Below are positions 12,537 through 29,700 of a stretch of 64,000 nt of DNA, piece by piece (within the stretch, counting starts at the first letter, position 1; every line of letters starts with the position of its first letter). The translations under genes and the position numbers were made by a program. The stretch is from Purshia tridentata. Taxonomy: Eukaryota > Streptophyta > Magnoliopsida > Rosales > Rosaceae. Under the pieces are notes generated by a model that saw only the letters and a program-made list of their open reading frames with translations, was not told the DNA's origin and did not search any database. The stretch covers positions 1 through 64,000 of the forward strand of contig QANT01004456.1 of NCBI GenBank assembly GCA_003254885.1. The letters are read 5' to 3'.

Positions 12537-15500
12537 CGAAATGGTAGCCAGCTTGCTAGATAGCACTAGTAGTACCGATCTAGCACTTAATTTAATTGAG
12601 ATCGAAGATCGATCGAGTACTAGACACTAGTTGCTTTGGGTTTGGGTTTGAGAGCTGGTTGGAGGTGGGATTTATTTGGTTTGGGTTTGGGGGGGTGTGC
12701 TTTAATAGTTTAATGCATAGACATCATGGAGGCCAAAAAGGTGAAGTAGGGGTTTGGAATATAATTGAGTGATTGCCTTATTGGCCTGCGGGCCTGCCCT
12801 GCCCTGTTGGGTTTCTGTTTTGTTTTTGGATTCATTGAGAAATTTGAGAGGGAACTGTCTCATTTGTGCTTCTTCAACTTTTTTTTTTTGGTTGCCTTTT
12901 CCGACTACGAGTGTTATCTTCACCAAACGATGCATCACGCACCCACAAATAAACAAACAGATCCAACCATTCCAGCCTAAACAATATATAATATATGTTG
13001 ATGTTGGCAAAAGTAAATTAAACCAAGTTAATCAAGTAACTTTAATTCTTTTTAATTCATTCATTTTTATTATTTTGCTCAATTAAATAAGCTTATTTAA
13101 AAGTAGTAGAGCATAACCCAAAATCAATAAGTAATAATATATAAGAGAAATGATATATTAATTACTTTCCCATTTCTATCTTTTAATTTTCTGAATCGTT
13201 CATTTTCATTGTCATATAACTGTTATAACAGAAATCTTTACGAAAAACTCAAACTTCCCAATATAGCTAGCTAGGTTTCTCTATTCGATCTCCAACATTT
13301 TTTTTTAAATATATAGTTCAATACAAAGATTACATGCTTGTGTTGTTAATTTAAACATATATATATAGTGGCTAGATTATGACCTTCATAGCCTTTTAAG
13401 ATAGTTCATCACCTTTTTCTTTATTCAAAATAAGGGAGTAAGTGGATGTTTGTATAATAAATGTATGTGTTTTAAATTTATAACCAAAGTTTACTTTTTC
13501 TATGACCAACCTAAACAATTATATCTATATATATCATGCACATGTTTATTTCTTATTTATTATTTTGTTTTAAAAAAAATCAAATGCTTAATTAGTTACA
13601 CTTGCACCGTAAACTCCGAAGTTTGGATTCTTTGTTTTTACTTTTTATAATTGTTTATAACTATGTGGTTTTAAAATTTTATTTAATTTGATAAAAAACA
13701 AAAATTTTGATTATTTTTTGAATATAAAATTCGAATTAAAAATGCTGTCTTTGTGATGAATGTATATATATATATTTCAATTATAGCTTTATTAATTTGA
13801 GCTGGCATGCATGCAAGCCTTTGATCATTACATAGAATGTAGGTAGCTTCCTTTTTGTTTTTTGGGTAAATAGATGTGGATCGGTACCGACTCGGTAGCT
13901 TCTTGTAATGGTGAATTAGTGTCCTGTGCGCAAGCGCAAATGTCGCATCACAAGACGTACAGAGCTTAGAGCTGGGGACGACACCACATGCATGCGCACA
14001 TATTCAGATATGCACGGCCGCACGGGAGAATAATGTAAAGTAGCTTTTGCAAGCAACATATATATTACATACACTGTTAAACATCATCATCAATATTTAC
14101 ATATTATTGTCAAACATATGATATAGATCTCATTTCATGTGTATGATATGATTAGATATAATAAATAGTTAAATTCATATATATTTAAGAAATAATTTTC
14201 TAACTTAATTAAAGGAATAATATGTATTAAGATAAACTAAAAACTTATTCCTTTCAATCTTTTAAAAAATGATGAAATTAAATAATTTATTTTGTTCTCA
14301 TCATCTTTCTTCAAATTATAAAATGTCATTCATATTCTTTTTAATACACATAAATTTAGTTATTTATCATATTTAATAATATCTTATGCACCAAACAAAA
14401 TCATAAAATATATGCATGCACTAAAAACTCCCACAAGACCTCACCTACCCTCTCTCCCCCACCCCCCCAATATACTTTTCAATGGCACGAGTAATGCAGC
14501 ACAATCATGCCCATTCTCATTCCATTCTTCTACTATTATAGGGAGTGGAGAGAGAGAGAGAGAGAGAGAACTTCACTTGAGCTAGCCTTACCTTGAAATG
14601 CATATATGGTATATATATCCTCACCGAAGTCCATCATGCTTTTTTGTTTTTTAACTGAATTCCATTATGGAAAAGTTGTTGCAAGATGGATTTTGTGCCC
14701 GTGGTTTGAATGAAATGCAAGCCCCGCAAGAGCTGTTTATGTTTTTAATTTGTTTATTTAATTTTTTTATTCTTTTTATTTTTTATATGTACCATGTATG
14801 TGCAAATTGCAATAGCTAGCTACCTCATTAAAGTTGAGTTTCTTTTTTGTTGAACATGATTAATTAGTAAAATAGTTAAAGAATGGGCCTACATACCTTT
14901 CTCCCTTAATGATCGATCTAGTGGATTGTTAGTTTAAAAGCGAAGATTGCAATTGCATGCATATAATTAATCTAATGTTTTTTATGGCTAATGGCGGCTG
15001 AGGTCACTCTTTTGGCACAATTCATTGCAATTTAATGTATATGAATATATGATATGATGGAAATCGATCATCTTAATTAATGAATTAAGATTTGAATAAA
15101 GCGAAATCAGGGCTACTTTAGGATCGAGGGGCAATCTAGCTAGATACCATCCATAAGATTGTTCATATATATATATATATATATTTATTTATTTATCCAA
15201 TTAACGTTTTGATTTATCAGAACTACCTCGATAGGGCATATTTGAATTCATATTATGATCGAGATGATTGAGTACAAGAATGATATTCTTGATCATTCTG
15301 TATATGTCTTAATTATAATTAAGATCACTATACTGATCAACTGCATGCCATATATATAAGTGTGTGTATGTATCCTTATTATTTCTTAATTAAATATGAT
15401 TCAAATTACACAAAATGACATATGTAGGTTTGATTATATATCAATTATCATGTGATTAAACAATTAATATATTACATATATCCTGAGGTTGTGGGCCGGA

Positions 15501-15837
15501 CTGGATCGAAGAGATTATACGTATCGGGATATTCAAATGAAATAATGGAGGATATATTGATTAATTAATACTTGTTAATATAGACGACAAGGCCAACCAA
15601 AATGAAGGGATTAAGGATATATATAGAAAATTAGGAAAGAAGAATAAGTGGGAATTTCACTGAGAATAGAAAATTGGATGGGAGGGCACAACATCCCAAT
15701 AATTGTACCATTATGGCACCTAAAAGTTGCCCTTACTTTTAATGCATATATGTATCATCCTTTAATTTAGTATTTATATAATTAAGTGCTTTCATACGAA
15801 TGTTGCTTTGTCTTCTTGGCGTCCTCGCATCCCATGA
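12537..15837. other. Long AT-rich intergenic region, promoter of the aspartic protease
   Basis: No coding region supported in 3.3 kb. The part next to 12537 should be the protease promoter and 5' leader (minus strand). Simple repeats: a GA run at 14547-14569, an AT run at 15165-15184, and smaller TA runs near 13340 and 13765. GCATGC-containing tracts (RY-like, CATGCATG at about 13807 and 13988) and many TTAATTAA-type sites recur, but this density is common in AT-rich plant DNA. No terminal inverted repeats found. Confidence 0.55.
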
Positions 15838-16815
15838 TCATATGTTTTCTAATACATTCATTAGTAAATGATCATGGGCCTGGGCCTGGGCCTGGGGCTG
15901 TGGAGAATGAGATGCAGTAGAAGATGAGTAGAGCTGTTGAATGAGGGTCAAGAGCTGAGGACGCATGGTGGATTCCAAAGAGATATCAAGATGGTTGGTG
16001 ATATTGGGAAAGCAGTGAGCAGCAGCGGTAGTAGAGTGGTCGGAGTACCATTCACAGATGAGTTTAGAAATAGCCATCACATATAAACCACAGTCATAGA
16101 GATTCTTCTGTCGGGGCATACGCGATTCTTCTCTATAACAAGGGTACTCATGCTCATGCTCATATATATTGTAGTAACTGTGGCGGTGGTAGCGGTGGTG
16201 GCGCTGCTGCAACATCATCATGAGCTTATCATGATGACCATGCTGCTTACCCCTGAAATTGAATGTATCCAGTAAAACGCAGTCCACAATAAGATGCCTA
16301 GTAGAGGTATCACTTGCTGCTGCAGCCACATGTTTCTTAACAGCTCCATAAAGCTTCCAGGCAACACAACGGTTGAGACTCCCCAAGCTGTCATAATGCA
16401 CAAATGTATTGGGTTTTCTGTAATACACCAGCAAGCTCCAATGACTTCCGCCGTCGATTTCACTCACATTTCGGTTATCATTGACGGTAAAAATGACAAC
16501 TTGCTTTTGGGAGACTTGATGAGACTCCTCAAAGTCTTTGAAGCTCTCAGAATCTTGGCAATTTGCAAGCCAAAAGGAGAGAGTGGGTGAAACCAGAAGG
16601 ATGTCTCCAGAATTGGTCAGGGAATTTATATAGCAGAAGTAGAATTCAATGATGCAATCATTCAAGTAATGTGGGCCTCTCAGCAGATCCAAATCAGACT
16701 TCCTCAGCACAACATTATTGTAACCCAAAACCTCCTCGTCCTTCTGCTTCTGCTCCTCCTCATCAACTGCCTCCTCCATTATCCTATCAATATCTTCCAT
16801 CACCAATCCATCCAT
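15838..16815 (-). CDS. NEDP1: NEDD8-specific cysteine protease (NEDP1/DEN1/SENP8-like, Ulp1 C48 family)
   Basis: Single coding exon, 325 residues, starting at a clear ATG (16813-16815). The C48 fold is complete: substrate-groove region LRGPHYLNDCIIEFYF (about 45-60), catalytic His125 (GSHWSLLVYY), Asp142 (VHYDSLGS), oxyanion Gln236 (PRQKN) and nucleophile Cys242 (LYDCGLYV), then ICEWY. Members of this group mature NEDD8/RUB1 and remove it from non-cullin targets. The usual size is about 210-230 residues. The excess here comes from an acidic N-terminal leader, a Gln/Ala/His tail and a 60-70 residue insert (about 165-230), rich in His and Tyr, between Asp142 and Gln236. A probable 5' UTR intron (16816-17175) ends exactly at the ATG. 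A SUMO protease is less likely because the core matches SENP8 rather than SENP1-like proteins. Confidence 0.87.
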   Translation of the reverse strand: MDGLVMEDIDRIMEEAVDEEEQKQKDEEVLGYNNVVLRKSDLDLLRGPHYLNDCIIEFYFCYINSLTNSGDILLVSPTLSFWLANCQDSESFKDFEESHQVSQKQVVIFTVNDNRNVSEIDGGSHWSLLVYYRKPNTFVHYDSLGSLNRCVAWKLYGAVKKHVAAAASDTSTRHLIVDCVLLDTFNFRGKQHGHHDKLMMMLQQRHHRYHRHSYYNIYEHEHEYPCYREESRMPRQKNLYDCGLYVMAISKLICEWYSDHSTTAAAHCFPNITNHLDISLESTMRPQLLTLIQQLYSSSTASHSPQPQAQAQAHDHLLMNVLENI

Positions 16816-17175
16816 CTACAACATATATAATTAAAGAGATTCATTGGCATATAACAAAATAAACATTAAAATTACAAGTAAAACAACAATGGCCTGCCAT
16901 AGCAAATTCACAATATAATGGATCGGAATATAAGTAAGTAGTATATCAACAAATTAATATATAAGCAATGAACAAATATATGCATTTTAATTTTTATGTA
17001 TAGATGTACATATATCATATATGCATACAGAATATTGGGATTTCAATTAAATATTATGAATCATGATAGACATAATCAATTTAAAGGGAGGGAAGAATTA
17101 AGTAATTAAATATTATCAAAAAAAGCAAACAATTAATTAGTGTTAAGAATGAAGAGCAGTATAATCACTTCGTAC
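16816..17175 (-). other. Probable 5' UTR intron of the NEDD8 protease gene
   Basis: Reading the minus strand, 'AACTAG|GTACGAAG' at 17176/17175 is a plausible donor, and 'ATGTTGTAG' ends directly before the start codon at 16815, giving a 360-bp AT-rich intron. Leader introns that end at the start codon are common in plant housekeeping genes. Inferred from splice signals only. Confidence 0.5.
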
Positions 17176-17740
17176 CTAGTTAGCTTGTTCTCTGTCGGCG
17201 TCGGCGCTGGCGCGTACAGTTTCTGATACACCCGACCACCACTAAGCAGGCAGGCCACAAGGGCCTCAACAGAATTTTAAGTACAATTAACTGTGACTTG
17301 TGATCGAAATCCAGTAGTGACTTACTTGTGAGACAATAATTAATATTAATAAGGATTTCCCGGCCAATTAATTAATTCTTACAAACTAAAGGAGACCACC
17401 ACGCCACATAGCTTTAATTTCTATTCAAATTTTCCTGGCAGGATTAGGGTTCCTCTGTTTTTTTTCTTTCCTTTAAAACATAAAAGGAAAAAGGAAATTC
17501 TTGTTCTCCACCCTACCTTGCCCACCAAGTTTCACCAACCTAGCTAATTGTTATTTATTTATGTTTTTCTAAAGAACCTAAGCTAATTAGGTTCTAACTT
17601 CTAAATTATCGACATTCTCCTTTTTTATTACATATGGGAAACAATCAAATCTTAAAATCAAATTAAATCAAATCTTGGAAGATATTTAAATATCTTCAAA
17701 AAAAAAATATATCCAAATATTTTTTATATATATATACAAA

Positions 17741-18145
17741 GAGCAAGGCTCTGCTATATACCACGCGTATACAAATAGTTTATTTGTATACTTTCACCTA
17801 TAGCTCATTTTCAAGTAATTTTATAACAATCCGAACCGTCTATTCTTTAGAACTCTATTCATAGATCATTTTTGTAAAAAATTAGTCAAATCGGAAATCA
17901 TTTGCCTATCTAATTTTGATTAAACATATGGACGGTTTCCCAAAAAATATTTGGTTCGTTTATTCGTTTGATCAAAGTTAGATAAGCAAATGGTTTTCGA
18001 TTTGGCTAAATTTTTATAAGGATGATTTATGAATATAGTTCTAAAATATAGACGGTTCGGATTTGGAAAAACTACAAGAAAGTGAGCTATAGGTGAAAGT
18101 ATACAAATAAATTATTTGTAGGAGCTATACAACAAAGACTTTCTG
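17741..18145. mobile_element. Foldback MITE with 10-bp target-site duplication (Mutator-like)
   Basis: The 405-bp element is an imperfect palindrome along almost its whole length. The left arm (from GAGCAAGGCTCTG) pairs with the reverse complement of the right arm (CAGAAAGTCTTTG); inside these, 'ttatttgtatactttcacct' on the left has an exact inverted partner near 18090-18110. The centre is around 17940. The 10-mer TATATACAAA lies immediately outside both ends (17731-17740 and 18146-18155), a perfect target-site duplication. A 9-11 bp duplication with long inverted arms points to a non-autonomous Mutator-type element. It has no coding capacity. A related sequence sits in the F-box gene intron near 62213-62340. 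Confidence 0.85.
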
Positions 18146-18155
18146 TATATACAAA

Positions 18156-19563
18156 TTCATGAAAATTGGTTTAGTGCCTAGTTGCCGACATGCACGCTTT
18201 TCGGTCTCGGTCTTTATTATTTACTAGGCTTTTGTGTCCTCCTTTTCTAATTTTTCCATAAAAACCAAATTCTCTCCATAAAAGAATTCATCTCACATTA
18301 AATGCGAAAAACAATTGATTAACAAAGACACATTTTACATTATTGAAGGGTTGAATTTACTTTAATGAGTTTATAATTTTATAATTGTGTTAAATCGTAT
18401 GGTCCCTCATGCATTTTTCATTTAAGTCCCCTAATTAAGTCAACATTATTGTTTGCTCATTATACCCGACAACTATTTTCTTCAAAACTTCTTATTTCAC
18501 CCTTACATAAATAATAAAATAATAAATAAATAAATAACCCAGCACCCCGCAACCCACAACCCGATTACTGAAACACCACCCCTTTCCCCTCTCATCTTTC
18601 CGGTGGCACCAGAGACCCCTCCCACGACCACCTCCACCACAAGCTTTTCTTTGCTGTATTTATAGTGCATGTTGCTACTTATTACAGTTATGGTTGCAAT
18701 TCTCTTTCTTCTACAAAGGAGAGAGGGAGAGAGAGAGAGAGAAGAGAGGGAGAGAGAGAGAGAGAGCAAAAGCTCAGAATCACTTTGAAAAGTTTGCAGA
18801 CTTTACCTCAGAATCACTGTGAAATGAGACTTGAGATTTTTAGATCCCTAGGGCCCCATTTCCTTATATTTTTTCCAGCTCTAAAAATTGGCCTATCAAG
18901 TCACAAAATTACGACTCGAAGACAAACTCTCCACAAGCAGAAATGAAGTTAATTTGACCCTTCATTGACGTATTCCCCGCAATTATAATCCCGCAGTAAA
19001 ATCTAAAGCAGAGAGGGATTTGGGATAAAATATAAAGAAGAATATAAATACAGAGGCCATAACATTGAACATCAACTTCCAAAATCTTAATATGATTATA
19101 GTACAAATGGTGAGTAATCGTAATTTGTTACAGATGATTTCCACTCACAAAATTTTAGTTAGTGGTCGTCAGCTCAGTAGCACACCATTTCTAAACTGAA
19201 AATCGCACAAGATCAACTTCACAATGACACAAGTACATGACCCCCTTCCCTTGTCACCGCTTATATCTGTCTGAATTGTAATACAACCTCAGCAATATAA
19301 TGTACTAACTCGGCATTAATATTCTTAAAGCACAAACAGGGTTAATATCAAATCTTTCCTAAAATTAATTCACCTATGTGTAATAATAAGCAGCTTTTTC
19401 ATTAAGCTTTGTAAGGAAATTTATTGCAATGTCACCCAGAAAGGTCTACAGAGAAGCAAGGTCTGCAGAGAGTTGGGGGCAGCAACAAAGGCACCGGGTT
19501 AAGCAATGTAATGACTTGTCCATGCTTACCGTCAAATAACCACACAGGAAGCAATTATTAGAA
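18156..19563. other. Intergenic DNA and PRMT6 3' UTR
   Basis: Contains two GA microsatellites (about 18720-18742 and 18750-18766) and AT-rich DNA without coding signal. About 19100-19563 is likely the 3' untranslated region of the leftward PRMT6 gene. A short CT/GA-rich block overlaps open frames of repetitive composition, which I do not regard as genes. Confidence 0.5.
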
Positions 19564-25176
<5,613 letters not shown>

Positions 25177-26739
25177 TGTTTTGCTGCCAACTCGCTCGCT
25201 CGCTCGCTCGCAGTCCCAATTATGAGGGAGAAGAAAGAAAGCGCCGTTTATGATGCGTTTGGATGAAGCAGTTTGCAACTAATTTACGGATTTTAAAATA
25301 ATTTGATTTAAAATTTTAGAATACGTAATATTTTTTTTAAAGATAATATGTAAATATAATAAAATTTAAATTCTCTTGTTTTATTTTTTAATGCATCAAT
25401 TTATGGTGGCAACAATAAAATGATGTTGGGGTGACGATGTTGTCAGGGGTGATAGCCCATAGGTGGTGGGAAAAATGGTGGTGGCAAAAATTGGGGCATT
25501 GGCGATGACAATGATGACGATAGTGGTCATGGTGCTGGCGGCGATAGTTATAGAGGTGGTGGTGGTGGTGGCAGTGGCAATAGTGGTGGTGATGGTGGTA
25601 ATAGTAACAGTTTAAGTGGTGGCGGTGGTATTGTGATCAATTGACAATATGATAAGTGGACACTCTTATTCTTCTTTTGTAAAATTTAAATGTTTGAAAA
25701 TAATACCAATTTAGGGCCTTGTATATTTGTGGCGAAGAAAAACTAAAACACAAAGTTTAATTATAAAATTATTTTCCTATAAACTATTAGGCTTCGTTTG
25801 GTATATAATAAATTATTAAATTCATGTGTAATTAAAGAAAAATATGAAAAATGGTTTTTAACTTGAAGGAATAAGATAGAAAGAATATGAGACAAAAAGT
25901 GATTACTTAATCTTACCATTTATTGAGGGATTGGAAAAAATAAGTTTTCCCTCATCATTAGTTAATTTTAATACATGTTATTCATTTAAATTATAAACTT
26001 ATTTATTGAATACACATGAATTTAACTATTTATTATATCGAATCTGATCATATACATCAAACGAGATTTTAGCGTCTATTCATTTTGAAATGTAATATTT
26101 GACGAGTAATTATGGCAAGTGTTTGGGGAAGGGGGTACTAGCTTAATTGTTCAATTTATTCTTTAAATTGATGTTATACACATAAAACACAAAATAAAAG
26201 TAGGATAAGTAAGAAAAACATGTATGATTATTCTAATTAATATGTTTTTTGTTTGATTAGTATTTGTTTATTTTATAGTAATTAGGGAATATTTCTTCAA
26301 TTTTCGTGTATATATATAATTTTTCTTCATTTTCGTTTATAATTAAATAATTAATAGCTCATCAATTGGTAGTTGGTCTTCTAATATAGGATTTCATTAT
26401 TTTGTTAGTGATGCTTATTTGTAAAATGTAGAATAATAATAACATAACATAATATTATTTTTATTGTCAAATATTTGACATATTATAATTTATATTGTGT
26501 CATTATCGATATACTATAATATAATATAACACAAAAAAAAAAATTATATATATAAAATTTATAATTCTTACATGGTTAGCTGGATTTGTGCATCGATGGG
26601 CTATGAGGCTATGAGTCACCTGGACGGGGAGGATTTCACAGCAGAGCCCACCAAGAATGAAGGAACCCCAAACCCCTTCTTAAACGGTTAAACCCCAAAA
26701 GCCCCGACTCCCATAAGCAAACACAAGCAAAGCAAAGCA
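25177..26739. promoter_or_regulatory. Shared upstream region of divergent PRMT6 and TOM40 genes
   Basis: About 1.56 kb separates the two divergent start codons, so both promoters must lie here. A CTCG tetranucleotide repeat (about 25192-25211) sits in the probable PRMT6 leader. A GGT/GGC triplet-rich block fills 25430-25640. The centre (25700-26560) is very AT-rich. Just before the TOM40 start are CA/AG-rich leader-like sequences with an 'aaaccccaaaagcccc' tract (26690-26706). No TATA box is placed with confidence. Confidence 0.5.
25430..25644 (+). repeat. GGT/GGC/GAT triplet-rich low-complexity tract
   Basis: A G-rich tract dominated by GGT, GGC, GAT and AGT triplets. One plus frame is open for about 75 codons and would read Gly/Asp/Ser/Asn-rich, ending at a TGA near 25644. 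There is no ATG at its head, a stop precedes it, and no splice context is seen. I treat it as a degenerate triplet microsatellite, possibly a fragment of a former glycine-rich coding sequence. Confidence 0.5.
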
Positions 26740-29700
26740 ATGGCGGGTGTTGTACCTCTAGCTACGACCACGCAAAGCGAGGCAGTGGAGAAGAAGAAGA
26801 CCAAGGACGAGAAAGTGGACTACATGAACTTGCCTTGCCCCATACCATATGAAGAAATCCACCGCGAAGCTCTCAGTTCAGTATAAACTTTTATCACTTT
26901 ACGTATAATGCCACATCGCTTCTAATTTGTTCTCTCAGTTGTTTTTCCATGTATTAGTTTGTTTAATTTAATTCAAGCTCATGGTTGGTCCTCATATGTA
27001 TTGGTATTGGATTTTCACTTTTGACTAATGATGGAATGAATAAATTATTTGGTGTATTAGCTCAAGTGTACAAAAACCCTAACCTTGAAGGACATGTAGG
27101 TGCTGATAACTGCTAGTTGGTAACTCTTTTGTGTTTATTTTGGGCGTTTTATTTTTTATTTTTGGGGTTTTGTTAGTTGGGTGAGAGATCTTACTGTTTT
27201 GATTTTATCTGTTTTGTGTAATTTATAGTTTTATACATTCAACTTCACGTTGAAACATTTGAAATCTGAGTGCGTGGAATTGTTCTTTTTGAATTAAACT
27301 GAGTTAGTCTTCTACTGTGGGGTTTGTTGCATACTAAAATTGAAGGAGGTTGAAGAGTGGGTTCTTTTCTTGTGTAGGGAAAAGCGATTTAGTTGAAAAC
27401 ACTGACCATGTTATGCTTGTGCACAGTATTTATTGCATATCATGGAGCATTGGAAATATTGATTGGCCATTGCTTTGGGCAATAAGATGGCAACAAGAAA
27501 AGTGATTCTTTTCTTAATGATTGATTCAGTCTCATGTCATAAACCTCTCAAAGCGTGATAAAATATTTTATCTAATTGAACTCAAAGCCCAGAGGTGGTT
27601 TAGAATTTGTTTTCCGTGTTACAACTGGCTTCTGAAGTGTTTGTTGAGTACGCTCTCATCAATATTTTGCTGACTCATACAATTTTTGGTAGTGTCTTTA
27701 AGGCCAGAACTTTTTGAGGGGATGCGCTTTGATTTCACCAGAGGATTCAATCAGAAGTTCTCCCTGAGCCACAGGTTTTTTGTCTTCTGTTCGAGCTATT
27801 TTTTTTATGCATTCCTTATCAATTTTTTATTTTCCTGACTCCTTTGACCTTCCATTAGTGTATCCATGGGACCTACGACAATTCCTTCTCAATCTTCTGA
27901 GTCCATAAAAATCCCTACTGCTCACTATGAGTTTGGTGCAAATTTTATAGACCACCCTAAGGTAGGTAGCCACCCCCATTATTACTTATCCTGAAACCTC
28001 TAGTGAAAGTGGTGGAAGCATTGATGTTTTATTTTTTGTTGGCGGGGGGGTAAATTTTTAGTTGATGCTTTTTGGGAGGGTATTAACGGATGGGAGACTT
28101 AATGCAAGAGTGAAGTATGACTTGACTGGCAATCTCACTTTGAAGGCTAATGCTCAGGTAAACTTATGTCAATTTCATCTCTGGATATGCTCTTCCAATC
28201 TTTCCTTTTGTGTAGAAATGTGCAAGTAAAGACGTTATTGTGTTATTTTCTGTTTCTTTTCAGCTTACAAATGAGCCACATATGTCTCATGGCATGGTCA
28301 ATTTTGATTACAAGGTAAGGGCACTCTTCTAACCATCTTTATTTTGCATTTTCATGTTACTCTGTTAAAATTAAAGAATTGAAGTGGCTATGTTTCTTTT
28401 AGATGAAATAAATTTGTCCAAGTTTCATTGCGGAAAAAGTTAGAGGGATGCAAGAAGTACAGATTTTATATATCTTCAGTGCAGCTCCATTATGAATGCT
28501 TACAAGATAAATATCCATTATGTCCATGTCTGTTGTTCCTAGGGTCTAAGTGTTTTTTAGCCGAAAAAGATGCTTTGGTGGTAACCATGACATATTTCAA
28601 TTTACATGTTTCTGATATTCAGGAATAATTCAATGTCCTGTGCATTCAGCTTTGTAATAATTCTCCAAGCTTAGGTTTAAGAGTGCATGTTCTCAATTGT
28701 GATATGATGCTTTCATGTTCCTAGTTTTGACCTTTTTCTTTCTTTATACAGGGTTCAGACTACAGATCCCAGATTCAAATTGGCAATGGGGCCTTATTTG
28801 GAGCGAGTTACATCCAGGTAATTATAAACTCTTTTTCCCCCCTCCAAGTAATTTAGAAACTGGTACCAAACAATTTAATTACGTACCCATGGATTATTCG
28901 GATGTTGGTATTAAACATGTTTTATAACAGTCTTAGAGTTCCAGATTTAAGTTACTTATCAAATAAAACAAAAAGGTAAGATGCAAAAATAAATAAATAA
29001 AAAGAAAAGAAAAAATTTAATAGCTAAAGGGAGTTTCAGAGTAAAGTGACCTGTTTCTGCGTTTCATGAATGGTCATGAGATATGAACCATGAGGATAGT
29101 CTTGGACAACAGTCCCAGGAAAATACCTAAATTGAACTGGGTGAACAAGTTCTGTTAATATTGGACAGAACACTTTCTGGATCTAGTTTCTGAAGATTCA
29201 TCTCTATCCTATATTCCTATTTCCTGATAAATACTAACATTGATAATATCCTCTTCAAAAAAATGATGCTGTGCTCTGATTTTGTAGCCACTTTACTGTT
29301 ATTGCATTTTGCAATATTGTTATATTAATTGATTATAGGCCGCACAGAACTGCTGTATATATCTCAAAGATGGAGATTTTTTGGTAAAAGTATGCCTTTG
29401 CAGATGGTTTATGCAAATGTCCTTACGATTACATACAAGATCTTTGTCTGACTAAATCTGCCCATATTCTTGCAGTCTGTGACTCCACATTTTTCTTTGG
29501 GTGGTGAAGTATTTTGGGCTGGTCAGCATCGAAAGTCGGGTATCGGTTATGCGGCACGGTTCAACACTGACAAGATGGTATTCCAGCTTGTCTTTCATCC
29601 CTCATCACATGTTTTGTAGTCAATGATCTATCATCCTTATCATTCTGTATCTTTTGTGCTTTTATCATTATTTTTTTGATAAAAAAACAAGACTGTTACA

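Noticed and set aside
12537-12566. Extended protease start (10 extra codons)
   Set aside because: The extension begins with GTG; the first ATG is at 12534-12536 and is followed by a signal peptide.
18503-18946. Open frames of Ser/Leu and Arg/Glu repeats on both strands
   Set aside because: Translations of the GA/CT microsatellite.
25177-25278. Upstream extension of PRMT6
   Set aside because: In-frame codons are open but the first is TTG and no ATG occurs before 25176; treated as 5' UTR.
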